Source: DATBHZ01 sp036557185
GTDB taxonomy: Bacteria; Actinomycetota; Acidimicrobiia; IMCC26256; JAENVU01
Direction: 5' to 3'
NCBI GenBank assembly: GCA_036557185.1
Contig: DATBHZ010000124.1
Coordinates: 1-22,189, forward strand
DNA length: 22,189 bases
In this document: positions 1 through 7,315 of the stretch, piece after piece
How the letters are laid out: each line of letters begins with the position of its first letter
Position numbering within the stretch: the first letter of the stretch is position 1
Notes under the pieces: model-generated
Seen by the model: the letters and a program-made list of their open reading frames with translations, nothing else
What the model was told of the DNA's origin: nothing
The model's database searches: none
Translations under genes and position numbers: made by a program

Positions 1-395
1 AGGTCGAGCAGCGTGTAGCGCTGGTCGGTCTGCTGGATGATGCCCGTGACGATGTCGCCCTCGCGGCCGGCGTACTCCTCGTACTTCATCTCGCGCTCCG
101 CCTCGCGGATGCGCTGCAGGATCACCTGCTTGGCGGTCTGCGCGGCAATGCGCCCGAAGTCCTCCGGGGTGTCGTCCCACTCCTTGGCGACGTTCCCCTC
201 TTCGTCGAGCTCCTGCGCGATGACATGGATCTCGCCCGTCTCGATGTCGATCTCGACGAGCGCCTCTTCGGCCGCCTCCGGCATCCGCTTGTACGCCGTC
301 ACCAACGCGTTCGCGAGCGCCTCGAGCATGATCTCGACCGAGATCCCCTTTTCGCGCTCGATCGTGTAAAGCGCTTCCATCATGTCGGAATTCAT
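1..395 (-). CDS. nusA: Transcription termination/antitermination factor NusA (N-terminal part, cut by window edge)
   Basis: The first about 131 residues are present; the rest lies outside the window. The protein begins MNSDMMEALYTIEREKGIS, the characteristic start of bacterial NusA, followed by the acidic N-terminal domain that contacts RNA polymerase (EALANALVTAYKR, then VEIDIETGEIHV) and the beginning of the S1 region (REGDIVTGIIQQTD). NusA binds RNA polymerase and modulates pausing, termination and antitermination. The ATG at 395 overlaps the rimP stop in an ATGA overlap, so the two genes are almost certainly co-transcribed and translationally coupled, as in the widespread rimP-nusA operon. 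The identification is firm; the S1/KH RNA-binding domains cannot be judged here. Confidence 0.95.
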   Translation of the reverse strand, partial: MNSDMMEALYTIEREKGISVEIMLEALANALVTAYKRMPEAAEEALVEIDIETGEIHVIAQELDEEGNVAKEWDDTPEDFGRIAAQTAKQVILQRIREAEREMKYEEYAGREGDIVTGIIQQTDQRYTLLD

Positions 396-907
396 CGCAC
401 CGGTTCTTTCTTGCGTCCGGGCTTCGTGCCTTTTCCGGGCTTGGGCGCCGGGCCCCACTCGAAGACGGTGCGCGCGGACTCGATCGACGCGAAGTCGATG
501 TGCTCGTCGCCGGTGCTCGTGAGCAACCGGATGCCGCTCTCGTCGGCGCCGACCAACGTCCCCTGCGCGCGCTGTGCGCGCCCCTCGGCGTCGCGCGTCT
601 TGACCGCAACCGTCTCCCCGACCGCGCCCGCGTAGTGACCGGGGGTGCGCAAGGGGCGTTCCACTCCCGGGCTCGACACCTCGAGCGTGTACCGGCCACG
701 GACGGGGTCGAGTTGGTCGAGCTCGGTCGAGAGCCGGTGGGTGGCGCGTTCGATCATGTCGAGGTCGACACCACCCGAACGGTCGACGAGCACGCGCAGG
801 GTCGCCTGTCCGCCGCCCTGGAACGTCACGTCGTAGAGGTCGAGGCCGAGCTCCGCGACGGCGGGCTCGAGCTGTGCTCGGATTCGCTCGGCTCGCTCGG
901 TCACCAC
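392..907 (-). CDS. rimP: Ribosome maturation factor RimP
   Basis: A 171-residue protein needed for maturation of the 30S subunit. The N-terminal alpha/beta domain is seen in the stretch from about residue 10, with LGLDLYDVTF and LRVLVDRSGGVDLDMIERATHRLS. The family hallmark LEVSSPGVERPLR follows at about residues 75-87, then the C-terminal SH3-like barrel (GTLVGADESGIRLL) and a basic tail (KPGKGTKPGRKK). Start choice is ambiguous between two adjacent GTG codons at 907 and 904; neither has a strong Shine-Dalgarno sequence. A five-codon frame (ATG at 918, stop at 903-901) overlaps the second GTG as GTGA and could couple initiation. The stop overlaps the nusA ATG, giving a rimP-nusA operon. Confidence 0.96.
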   Translation of the reverse strand: MVTERAERIRAQLEPAVAELGLDLYDVTFQGGGQATLRVLVDRSGGVDLDMIERATHRLSTELDQLDPVRGRYTLEVSSPGVERPLRTPGHYAGAVGETVAVKTRDAEGRAQRAQGTLVGADESGIRLLTSTGDEHIDFASIESARTVFEWGPAPKPGKGTKPGRKKEPVR

Positions 908-1157
908 TCACCGTCCATCGTTGCGTTTGTACTGCTTTGTGCCGTTTCTCGGCTGCCTCGTTGCGTTGGCAGCGCGTCTTCGCATCCCGTGCGCTCTTGC
1001 ATGACCGCAATAAAGAACGTGGGCCTAGGGCCCACGTTGGCCTGGCCCCCGCGGGGCCGAGTCGAAACCGGACAGAACCCGGAAAGGGTACCAGATCCAG
1101 GAGCGCAGGGCTCGACGAAGCCGGTGCGCGTCGGGGGCGCGGAGGTATCGTCCCGCC
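908..1157. promoter_or_regulatory. Divergent intergenic region, rimP-nusA leader and methyltransferase promoter region
   Basis: A 250-bp gap lies between rimP (minus) and the methyltransferase (plus). It holds a strong hairpin (1016-1038, separate entry), a second small GC stem (GGCCCC/GGGGCC, 1044-1058), and on the minus strand a TACCCT element at 1090-1085 that could be a -10 box, although no convincing -35 box accompanies it. If used, it would give rimP a leader of about 170 nt that includes the hairpin. I see no tRNA here; the metY tRNA that precedes rimP in enterobacteria is absent. Promoter placement is tentative. Confidence 0.4.
1016..1038 (-). terminator. Terminator-like hairpin in the rimP-nusA leader
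   Basis: A perfect 10-bp inverted repeat, AACGTGGGCC and GGCCCACGTT, is separated by a 3-nt loop. On the minus strand the stem is followed by CTTTATTG, a short U-rich run once transcribed. This fits an intrinsic terminator or attenuator about 110 nt upstream of rimP. No minus-strand gene ends just upstream (the next gene there is on the plus strand), so it more likely acts in the leader than as the terminator of another gene. On the plus strand the preceding bases are A-rich and no U-run follows, so minus-strand function is favoured. Confidence 0.5.
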
Positions 1158-2060
1158 GTGGGGGCGTTGCCTGGGTGCAACCTGTGCGGCGGTTCGATCG
1201 CGCTGCTGTACGCCGACTGCAACGACTTCGAGTACTTCATGACGAGCCCCGGCCGGCTGCACCGCTGCACCGTCTGCGGCCTCGTCATGATGTGGCCGCT
1301 TCCGACCCGCGAGGAGCTCCCCGGCCTCTACCCGGCCAACTACCACAGCTTCGAGGAGCCGTCGAAGGGTGTCGACGCGCTGCTCTTGCGCCGGTACCAG
1401 GAGCATCAAGCGGCGTTGTGCAGGCGGTACCTCCCGCGAGGAGGTGCGCTCCTCGAGATCGGATGCGCCACGGGTGACGTGCTCGCGGCGCTCCGCGACG
1501 ACTTCCCGTCGGTAGCGGGCATCGAGCTCTCGAAGGAGGCCTGCGAGGTTGCGTGGGAGCGCGGCCTCGACGTCTTCCACGGAACGCTCGACGAGTACGA
1601 GACCGACGCGCGATTCGACGTGGTGTTCATGAGCCAGGTCATCGAGCACGTGCTCGACCCGGTCCAGACCGTGGCGAAGATCGCTCGCCTGCTGAAGCCG
1701 GGCGGCGTTCTGTATCTCGAGACTCCGAACATCCGCGCGTTCGACGCGCGCGTCTGGAAGCAGCGATGGGGCCTCATCCACTACCCGCGGCACCTGTTCC
1801 TGTTCGACAAGCACACGATCGGCCTGCTCGTAGAGAGCGCGGGACTCGAGAACACGAAGGTGCGGAGCGAGCCCCAGAGCTGCGGCTGGGCGCTGAGCGT
1901 GCAGGGCGAGCTGCGCCGCCGGAACATCGACCGGCACCGCGAGCCGCGGTCGCCTTACTACCCCGCGCTCCTGCTCGCCTGTCTTCCGCTGAACGCGCTC
2001 GACATCTGCTTCGGCGGGACCGCGTTCATGTCGGCCGTCGCACAGAAGCGCGCTGCATGA
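1158..2060 (+). CDS. Class I SAM-dependent methyltransferase with N-terminal zinc-ribbon-like motif
   Basis: 300 residues, starting at a GTG with GGAGG 12 nt upstream. The N-terminus has two CxxC pairs (C7/C10 and C37/C40), the pattern of a small zinc-binding knuckle seen in a group of methyltransferases often linked to sugar or secondary-metabolite modification. The Rossmann fold follows: motif I LLEIGCATGDVL (98-109), an acidic residue after beta-2 (GIELSKEA), and a motif IV-like segment FMSQVIEHVLDP, then LKPGGVLYLETPN. The C-terminal part (YPRHLFLFDKHTIGLLVESAGL) matches this family. Its stop overlaps the desaturase ATG (ATGA), so the two are co-translated and probably act on one pathway. 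The substrate is unknown; a small molecule, lipid or glycan is plausible. Confidence 0.85.
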   Translation: MGALPGCNLCGGSIALLYADCNDFEYFMTSPGRLHRCTVCGLVMMWPLPTREELPGLYPANYHSFEEPSKGVDALLLRRYQEHQAALCRRYLPRGGALLEIGCATGDVLAALRDDFPSVAGIELSKEACEVAWERGLDVFHGTLDEYETDARFDVVFMSQVIEHVLDPVQTVAKIARLLKPGGVLYLETPNIRAFDARVWKQRWGLIHYPRHLFLFDKHTIGLLVESAGLENTKVRSEPQSCGWALSVQGELRRRNIDRHREPRSPYYPALLLACLPLNALDICFGGTAFMSAVAQKRAA

Positions 2061-2986
2061 GCACGCTCGAGCGTCCGGCGCGCGTCGGGACGGACCTCGC
2101 CGCGCTGCGCCGCGCCACTCTGCGGCCGCGCGACGGGGCCGCCAACGTCGGCCGTGTGCTCCTGGCGCACGCCACGCTCCTCGCATGGTTCTGGCTGGGC
2201 TACTGGTACCTCCCGGCAGCGGTCTACATCCCGTGCTCGCTCTTCGTTTGCGTCGTGCACCAGAGGGCCATGTCCGAGTGGATTCACGAGGGCGCGCACC
2301 GGAACATCGTCGCCAACGCCAGGGCCAACGACGCGGTCGGCAACGCGCTGGCCGGCGTGTGGTTCATGCTCCCGGTCGACGTGTATCGCGCATCGCACTT
2401 CGCCCACCACCGCGCCGCCGGCTTCTTCACGACGGACGATCCGGAGACGACCTTCCTCGGGGTGCGGTCGCGCCGCTCGTTCAAGCGTGCGCTCCTCGAG
2501 GATCTGACGGGCATCACGATGGTCCGCCAGTACCGCCGCTTCCGCGTGAATCAGACGACCACGCGGGGAGCCTCCGCGCTTCGGCTGTGCTTCGCAGTGG
2601 TGCTTCTCGGCGTCGCCGCGCTCGCGTTCCTGATCGGTCGCGTCGACGCCGTCGTCCTGTACTACGGCACGCTCGTGACGCTGTACCCGATGCTCAACCG
2701 CCTGCGCACCTACGGACAGCACGTCGTGCTCGAACCTTCCGCGCCACCGGTGCTCGCGGGAAGCACGGTGTCGCGCACGATCGACGCGGGATGGTGGGAT
2801 CGCCTCGTCTGGACGTCCCCGAGGCTGCTTTACCATTTCGAGCACCATCGCCACCCGTTCCTCCCGTGGCGGGCGCTCTCGTCGATCTGCGAGCGCGCGG
2901 ATGACGCGAACGTGTACACGCGGTCGCGACTGGGCGTGCTGCGGGGGATGTACGCGGGTCTCCCGGAACGTGAGCCGGTCACGTAG
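2057..2986 (+). CDS. Membrane fatty-acid-desaturase-family protein
   Basis: 309 residues with the three histidine clusters of the membrane di-iron desaturase/hydroxylase superfamily: HEGAH (77-81), HFAHH (114-118) and HFEHH (260-264), plus an additional His in YGQH (222). These ligate a di-iron centre that uses O2 to desaturate or hydroxylate an acyl or isoprenoid chain at the membrane. Hydrophobic segments flank them (about 32-68, 97-108, 175-195 and 198-213), as expected for an integral membrane enzyme. The length is that of the short bacterial desaturases, without a fused cytochrome b5 or ferredoxin domain. The ATG overlaps the stop of the upstream methyltransferase, so the pair probably modifies one molecule. 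Substrate and regiochemistry cannot be read from the sequence; a hydroxylase or carotenoid-type ketolase remains possible. Confidence 0.85.
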   Translation: MSTLERPARVGTDLAALRRATLRPRDGAANVGRVLLAHATLLAWFWLGYWYLPAAVYIPCSLFVCVVHQRAMSEWIHEGAHRNIVANARANDAVGNALAGVWFMLPVDVYRASHFAHHRAAGFFTTDDPETTFLGVRSRRSFKRALLEDLTGITMVRQYRRFRVNQTTTRGASALRLCFAVVLLGVAALAFLIGRVDAVVLYYGTLVTLYPMLNRLRTYGQHVVLEPSAPPVLAGSTVSRTIDAGWWDRLVWTSPRLLYHFEHHRHPFLPWRALSSICERADDANVYTRSRLGVLRGMYAGLPEREPVT

Positions 2987-3012
2987 GGAGCACTGACGCG
3001 GCGTCAGCCTCC
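2987..3012. terminator. Hairpin between convergent desaturase and ligase genes
   Basis: The stem CTGACG-CGG-CGTCAG (2993-3007) is extended outward by GGAG and CTCC (2987-2990 and 3009-3012) with small bulges. It lies in the 17-bp gap between the two convergent stop codons and includes the ligase stop. No long U-run follows on either strand. It could be a bidirectional, stem-only terminator of the kind common in high-GC actinobacteria. This is an inference from position and symmetry. Confidence 0.45.
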
Positions 3013-4074
3013 GAAGACCTGACGCAGCGCGACCGGGACCGGGGTATCGAGCTGCTCGTAGGTGCACGAGGCGGGCTCGCGGTCGGGTCGCCAGCGCTGG
3101 AAGCGGGCGGTGTGACGGAATCGGTCGCCCTGCAGGTGCTCGTACGCGACCTCCGCGACCAGCTCGATGCGCAGCGGCTCCCACGAGAGATCCTTCTTGG
3201 CGTTCCATCGACTCGGCGCGCCCGGCATGCGCTGACCCGCTTCGTGCGCCGATTCTTCGGCCCATGCGCGCCACGGATGATGCTCGAGGGCGCCCTCCCG
3301 GAACGGCTCCACCTCGGACGCCAGCTTCGAGCGCATGGCTGCAGCGAAGCTGGACGCAACCCCGACGTGGTGCAACGTGCCCTCGTCGTCGTAGAGGCCG
3401 AGCAGCAGCGAACCGACGCCGTCACCATCCTTGTGGAGACGGAACCCGGCAACGACGCAGTCCGCCGTCCGGAGATGCTTGACCTTCACCCAGCCACGCT
3501 CGTTCTCGAGATACGGCGCGGCGGCGTCCTTGGCGACCACGCCGTCGAGACCCGCTCCCTCGAACTCGTCGAACCATCGCAAGGCGAGGTCGGAGTCGCG
3601 CGTCAGCGGCGTCAGATGCACCTGCCGATTGCTCTCCTTGACTGCTCGCTCCAGCGCTGTACGGCGCTCCTCGAAGGGACGCTCGCGCAGGTCCTTCTTG
3701 CCGTCGGCCAGGAGGTCGAAGCCGACGAAGGCCGCGGGCGTCTCGCCGGCGAGCTTCTCGACTCGGCTCTTCGCGGGGTGGATGCGCAGGGAGAGGAGGT
3801 CGAAGTCGAGACCGTGGTCGGTCATGATGACGATCTCGCCGTCGACCACGGCTTGGCGAGGGAGCGCCTCCGTGAGCGGCTCGACGAGCTCCGGGAAGTA
3901 CCGCGTCAGCGGGCGTTCGTTGCGGCTCCCCAGCTCGACCTCGTCGCCGTCGCGGAACACGATGCAACGGAACCCGTCCCACTTCGGCTCGTAACACCAT
4001 TGCTCGCCGGTCGGGAGCTCACGCGCGAGCTTGGCGAGCATTGGCGAGACGGGAGGCGCAACGGGAAGCGTCAC
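3004..4074 (-). CDS. ligC: ATP-dependent DNA ligase, LigC type
   Basis: 356 residues from the GTG at 4074, close to the length of mycobacterial LigC. The nucleotidyltransferase motifs are intact: motif I EPKWDGFR with the adenylated lysine K31, motif III FVGFDLLADG (116-125), motif IV LDGVVAKD (176-183) and motif V WVKVKH (195-200). An OB-fold domain follows (about 203-330) with the C-terminal RHTARFQRWRPD stretch seen in LigC-like enzymes. There is no fused polymerase/primase or nuclease domain and no Ku gene nearby, unlike LigD. A longer frame runs upstream, but the GTG at 4074 overlaps the proS stop (GTGA) and starts exactly at the conserved N-terminus. It probably backs up the NAD-dependent LigA in excision or break repair. 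Confidence 0.9.
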   Translation of the reverse strand: MTLPVAPPVSPMLAKLARELPTGEQWCYEPKWDGFRCIVFRDGDEVELGSRNERPLTRYFPELVEPLTEALPRQAVVDGEIVIMTDHGLDFDLLSLRIHPAKSRVEKLAGETPAAFVGFDLLADGKKDLRERPFEERRTALERAVKESNRQVHLTPLTRDSDLALRWFDEFEGAGLDGVVAKDAAAPYLENERGWVKVKHLRTADCVVAGFRLHKDGDGVGSLLLGLYDDEGTLHHVGVASSFAAAMRSKLASEVEPFREGALEHHPWRAWAEESAHEAGQRMPGAPSRWNAKKDLSWEPLRIELVAEVAYEHLQGDRFRHTARFQRWRPDREPASCTYEQLDTPVPVALRQVFGG

Positions 4075-5771
4075 TCGCCGCCCACCCCCTCGCGCCAGCT
4101 CTCGACGGCGCTCTCGATCGGCAGCTCGTCGCGTGCGCCGCTCCTCCGGCACTTGCGCTCCACGATGCCGCGCGCGAGGCCTTTCGAGCCGACGATCAGC
4201 TGGACCGGGACGCCGACGAGGTCAGCGTCGGCGAACTTCACACCCGCGCGGACGTCGCGGTCGTCGTAGAGGACCGAGGCGCCCGCCGCCTCGAGCTCCT
4301 CGTAGAGCTTCTCGGCTGCTGCCGCCGGTTCGTTCCCCGGCATCGCGATCAAGTGCACGTCGTAGGGCGCGACCGTGCTCGGCCAAGCGACGCCGTGCTC
4401 GTCGTGGTGCTCCTCCACGACCGCCGCGATCACACGGCTGATGCCGATGCCGTAGCAACCCATCACCATCGGGTGCTGGGCTCCGTCCTCGTCCGTGTAC
4501 AGCGCGCCCAGTGCTTCCGAGTACTTGGTGCCGAGCTGGAACACCTGGCCGACCTCGATGCCGCGGTCGACGGACAAGGGCTGTCGACAGCTCGGGCACG
4601 GGTCGCCAGACACGATCGTCACGATGTCTGCCCAGGCGTCGACGTGGAAGTCACGATCGAGCCACGCGCCGGTGACGTGGTGGTCGCGCTCGTTGGCGCC
4701 GGTCACCCATCCGTGAGCGACCTGTATCGAGGGATCGGCGACGACGAGCCGGGCGCCTTCGTAGTCCGGACCGATGTAGCCCCTGGGCAGCTCGGGATGC
4801 GCCGCGAAGTCGTCGTCGCCGTAGAGGCGCATCGATCGCGGCGCGATGGCGCGAGCCAGGGCGAACTCGTTCACCTCACGGTCGCCGGGCACGAGCGCGA
4901 GCCCGAGCTCACCATCCGTCTCGAAAGCGATGCACTTGAGCATGGTCGACGGGTCCACACCGAGGTGCTCCGCGACCCCTTTGATCCCCGGCATGTCGGG
5001 CGTGCGCACCCGCTCGATCGGTTCGCGCGGGTCTACGACGTCGACCGCCGAGGGCGCACGCGTTGCGACCTCGACGTTGGCCGCGTAGTCGCAGCTCTTG
5101 CACCAGACGAAGTCGTCCTCCCCGACGGCCGCGACGGCCATGAACTCGTGGTTGACGTCGCCGCCGATCTCACCGGCCTCACCCTCGACGGGCCGGAACG
5201 TGAGGCCGCAGCGCGCGAACACACGCGCGTAGGCGTCGTACATCGCCTCGTAGCTCTTGCGCAGACCGTCGACGTCGAGATCGAAGGAGTACGCGTCCTT
5301 CATCAGGAACTCGCGGCCCCGCAGGAGCCCGAACCGGGGACGCAGCTCGTCGCGGTACTTCCAGTTGATCTGGTACAGGTTCACGGGCAGGTCGCGATAG
5401 CTCGAGTACTCCCCGGCCACGGTCGTGGTGATCACTTCCTCCGCCGTGGGCGAGAGGCAGAACGCCGTCTCCTTGCGGTCCTCGAGCCGGAACATGAGCG
5501 GGCCGTACGCGGAATCCCGCCCGCTGCGTTGCCACAGCTCGAGTGGCTGCACGATCGGGAGGATGACCTCTTGCGCGCCCGCGGCATCCATCTCCTCGCG
5601 CACGATCTGCTCGACGTTGCGCAGGACCCGGCTGCCGAGCGGGAGCCAGGAGTAGACGCCCGAGGCGACCTTGCGGATGAAGCCGGCGCGCACGAGCAGC
5701 CGGTGGCTGTCGACCTCGGCGTCCGCCGGGTCGTCGCGCAGGGTTCGCAGGAACAGCCTCGACAGCCGCAT
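4071..5771 (-). CDS. proS: Prolyl-tRNA synthetase (bacterial type with editing domain)
   Basis: 566 residues, full length for the bacterial ProS form. It charges tRNA-Pro in the cytoplasm. The class II catalytic core shows KVASGVYSWLPLG (34-46), FCLSPTAEEVIT (104-115), RPRFGLLRGREFLMKDAYSF (144-163) and motif 3 MGCYGIGISRVIAA (437-450). Between motifs 2 and 3 sits the INS editing domain (about 230-390), which deacylates Ala-tRNA-Pro; it contains LKCIAF and GPDYEGARLVVADPS. It is bracketed by two CxxC pairs (C224/C227 and C392/C395), possibly metal-binding. The C-terminal anticodon-binding domain starts near 468 (YDVHLIAMPGN, VLYDDRDVRAGVKFADADL). The stop overlaps the ligase start. The phosphoesterase gene ends 29 bp upstream on the same strand, so the three may form one transcript. 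Confidence 0.97.
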   Translation of the reverse strand: MRLSRLFLRTLRDDPADAEVDSHRLLVRAGFIRKVASGVYSWLPLGSRVLRNVEQIVREEMDAAGAQEVILPIVQPLELWQRSGRDSAYGPLMFRLEDRKETAFCLSPTAEEVITTTVAGEYSSYRDLPVNLYQINWKYRDELRPRFGLLRGREFLMKDAYSFDLDVDGLRKSYEAMYDAYARVFARCGLTFRPVEGEAGEIGGDVNHEFMAVAAVGEDDFVWCKSCDYAANVEVATRAPSAVDVVDPREPIERVRTPDMPGIKGVAEHLGVDPSTMLKCIAFETDGELGLALVPGDREVNEFALARAIAPRSMRLYGDDDFAAHPELPRGYIGPDYEGARLVVADPSIQVAHGWVTGANERDHHVTGAWLDRDFHVDAWADIVTIVSGDPCPSCRQPLSVDRGIEVGQVFQLGTKYSEALGALYTDEDGAQHPMVMGCYGIGISRVIAAVVEEHHDEHGVAWPSTVAPYDVHLIAMPGNEPAAAAEKLYEELEAAGASVLYDDRDVRAGVKFADADLVGVPVQLIVGSKGLARGIVERKCRRSGARDELPIESAVESWREGVGGE

Positions 5772-5800
5772 CAGGCGAGGCTACGCGACCGCGTCCCGCG

Positions 5801-7153
5801 CTAGCTCTGCTTGATGACGGCAGACGCCGGCGGGATCGTTCCAGGCTGCCCCTCGACGCAGTCGGTCCGACCGGGCGCCTCGGTGAGCTCCGGTGGATCG
5901 AGGAACGCCGGCTTCTTGTGGAGGTTCAGCGAGTCGAGCAGGTTGCTCGCGTTTGCATCGCGATACGTGAGGGCGGGCAGGTTCCACTTCGTCTCGATGA
6001 GCTTCAGGACCGACGTGTGGTCGTGGACCTTGTGCGAGACGTAGTGCTTCTTCGCGTACGGCGACACGATGACGGTCGGCACCCGGAACCCGTACCGGTC
6101 GTATCCGCCCGGCTCGTCGGGCGGCACCTCGATCTGCGGCGGAATGTTGTCCGGCTTGATCGCCTTGGGGGGCGTGACGTGGTCGTAGTACCCGCCGCCT
6201 TCGTCGTACGTCCAGATGAGCAGCGTCTTCGACCACGCCTTGCCCTGCATGACCGCGTTGATGACCCGCGCGGCGAACTGCTCACCGACGCGGATGTCGG
6301 CGTTGTTCTCCTCGGAACCGTCGCCGACGAAATCCGGATCGACGAACGACACGGACGGAAGCGTGCCCTGCGCGGCGTCGGTGTAGAACTGATCGATCTT
6401 CTTGATCTTGTCGGGGTTCCCGTTCGCGACCGGTGGGAAGAGCGCGACCTGCGGCAAATTGGTCGCGTAGTCCGCCCAGCTGATCTTGTGGTCGTTGAGG
6501 CGATCGAAGATCGTGCCGTTGGGAGGAGGCGCCTTGCCGATCTGGCTCACATCGGTGGAGATCTGCCCGACCGCCGTCCCCGCCATGAGGAACTTGCGGT
6601 TCGGGTAAGTCTGCGCGAGACACGACGAGAAGTACCGGTCGAGCAGCGGGAAGGTCCGCGCGAGCGAGTAGTAGAACGGGATGTCCTTCTTGTTGAAGTA
6701 GCCCATCGCGACCGGTCCACTCGCCTTGACAAATCCCTGGTTCTTCCTGTTCTTGCCCAGGGAGATGTGGCTGGCGTTCCAGGTCTGGCTGGGTTCGTGA
6801 TCGAGCTGGCATGTCGACGGCATGTGAAACGCGCGGATGCGGTTGCCTTTGCCGTCCGGGTTCGTGTTCTTCGGCTTGCCGTGGTCGTCGCGGCGGAAGC
6901 CGTCGCCGCGGCCCAGCACACCGAAGTAGTTGTCGTAGGTGTGGTTCTCCATCATGAGCACGACGATGTGCTCGATCTTCGGCAGGGTGTCGGTGCCCTC
7001 GGGCCGCGTGCCGTCCGGCCGATCCCCCGGCCGGCGCCGCACCGGCAGGGCCCCGAAGGCCGGGGCGGGCACCATCGACGCCAGCGCGCCACCGGCACCG
7101 AGCGCCGCCAGACCGCCGAGCACTTCACGCCTGGAGGGCCGTCCTTGCAGCAC
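5801..7153 (-). CDS. Tat-exported phosphoesterase (phospholipase C / acid phosphatase superfamily, PF04185-like)
   Basis: 450 residues from a GTG at 7153. That start puts a Tat signal at the extreme N-terminus: SRREVLGG (7-14), a hydrophobic stretch (LAALGAGGALASMV) and a likely cleavage site near AFGA (32-35). The mature domain has the family motifs VLMMENHTYDNYFG (65-78), TYPNRKFLMAG, SFVDPDF and WTYDEGGGYYDHVTPP (315-330), then RVPTVIVSPYA and HTSVLKLIE. These Asp, Glu and His residues build the metal site of secreted phospholipases C and AcpA-type acid phosphatases. It probably releases phosphate from phospholipids or phosphoesters outside the membrane. The frame stays open upstream to 7381, but that stretch looks non-coding and would bury the signal peptide. 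No good Shine-Dalgarno sequence precedes the chosen GTG. Confidence 0.88.
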   Translation of the reverse strand: MLQGRPSRREVLGGLAALGAGGALASMVPAPAFGALPVRRRPGDRPDGTRPEGTDTLPKIEHIVVLMMENHTYDNYFGVLGRGDGFRRDDHGKPKNTNPDGKGNRIRAFHMPSTCQLDHEPSQTWNASHISLGKNRKNQGFVKASGPVAMGYFNKKDIPFYYSLARTFPLLDRYFSSCLAQTYPNRKFLMAGTAVGQISTDVSQIGKAPPPNGTIFDRLNDHKISWADYATNLPQVALFPPVANGNPDKIKKIDQFYTDAAQGTLPSVSFVDPDFVGDGSEENNADIRVGEQFAARVINAVMQGKAWSKTLLIWTYDEGGGYYDHVTPPKAIKPDNIPPQIEVPPDEPGGYDRYGFRVPTVIVSPYAKKHYVSHKVHDHTSVLKLIETKWNLPALTYRDANASNLLDSLNLHKKPAFLDPPELTEAPGRTDCVEGQPGTIPPASAVIKQS

Positions 7154-7315
7154 GAGCCAGGTTCTACTCGGTCGCCGGCCCGGGCGGCCGGACCATCGGG
7201 CGCTCCCGGATCTCCACCAAACCGATCGGGTTTGCCAATGCCTGACCGGAGCGGTCGGGAAAATTTCCGACTCGTTTACTGGTATTTGGGGTGCCGATCG
7301 GGTTACGCTCGATCC
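7154..7315. promoter_or_regulatory. Divergent promoter/operator region between phosphoesterase and sulfur-assimilation operon
   Basis: The region contains three operator-like elements. First, an imperfect 18-bp palindrome at 7254-7271 with GTCGG/CCGAC arms around an A/T core, overlapped by GACCG-GAG-CGGTC at 7244-7256. Second, an exact 11-bp direct repeat, CCGATCGGGTT, at 7222-7232 and 7294-7304, itself centred on the palindrome CCGATCGG. Third, a TACGCT -10-like box at 7304-7309, which the downstream repeat copy abuts. No clear -35 box is visible at standard spacing, which would suit an activator-dependent promoter. The regulator is unknown. Confidence 0.45.

Noticed and set aside
908..1157. 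A tRNA gene (such as metY) in the rimP leader
   Set aside because: No cloverleaf arms or TPsiC-loop sequence could be found; the only strong structure is the 10-bp hairpin.
1958..3274. A 438-codon open frame on the minus strand opposite the desaturase
   Set aside because: Arg/Ala/Glu/His-rich, crosses two real genes and their convergent junction, no family motif. The desaturase His boxes show the plus strand is coding.
4075..4152. Longer N-terminus for the DNA ligase
   Set aside because: The extra 26 residues are Arg/Glu-rich and overlap the proS coding sequence out of frame; homology begins at the GTG at 4074.
4041..5804. A 587-codon open frame on the plus strand antisense to proS
   Set aside because: It mirrors proS, whose motifs are unmistakable; its translation is Arg/Val/Asp/His-rich with no recognisable domain, as expected for a shadow frame in high-GC DNA.
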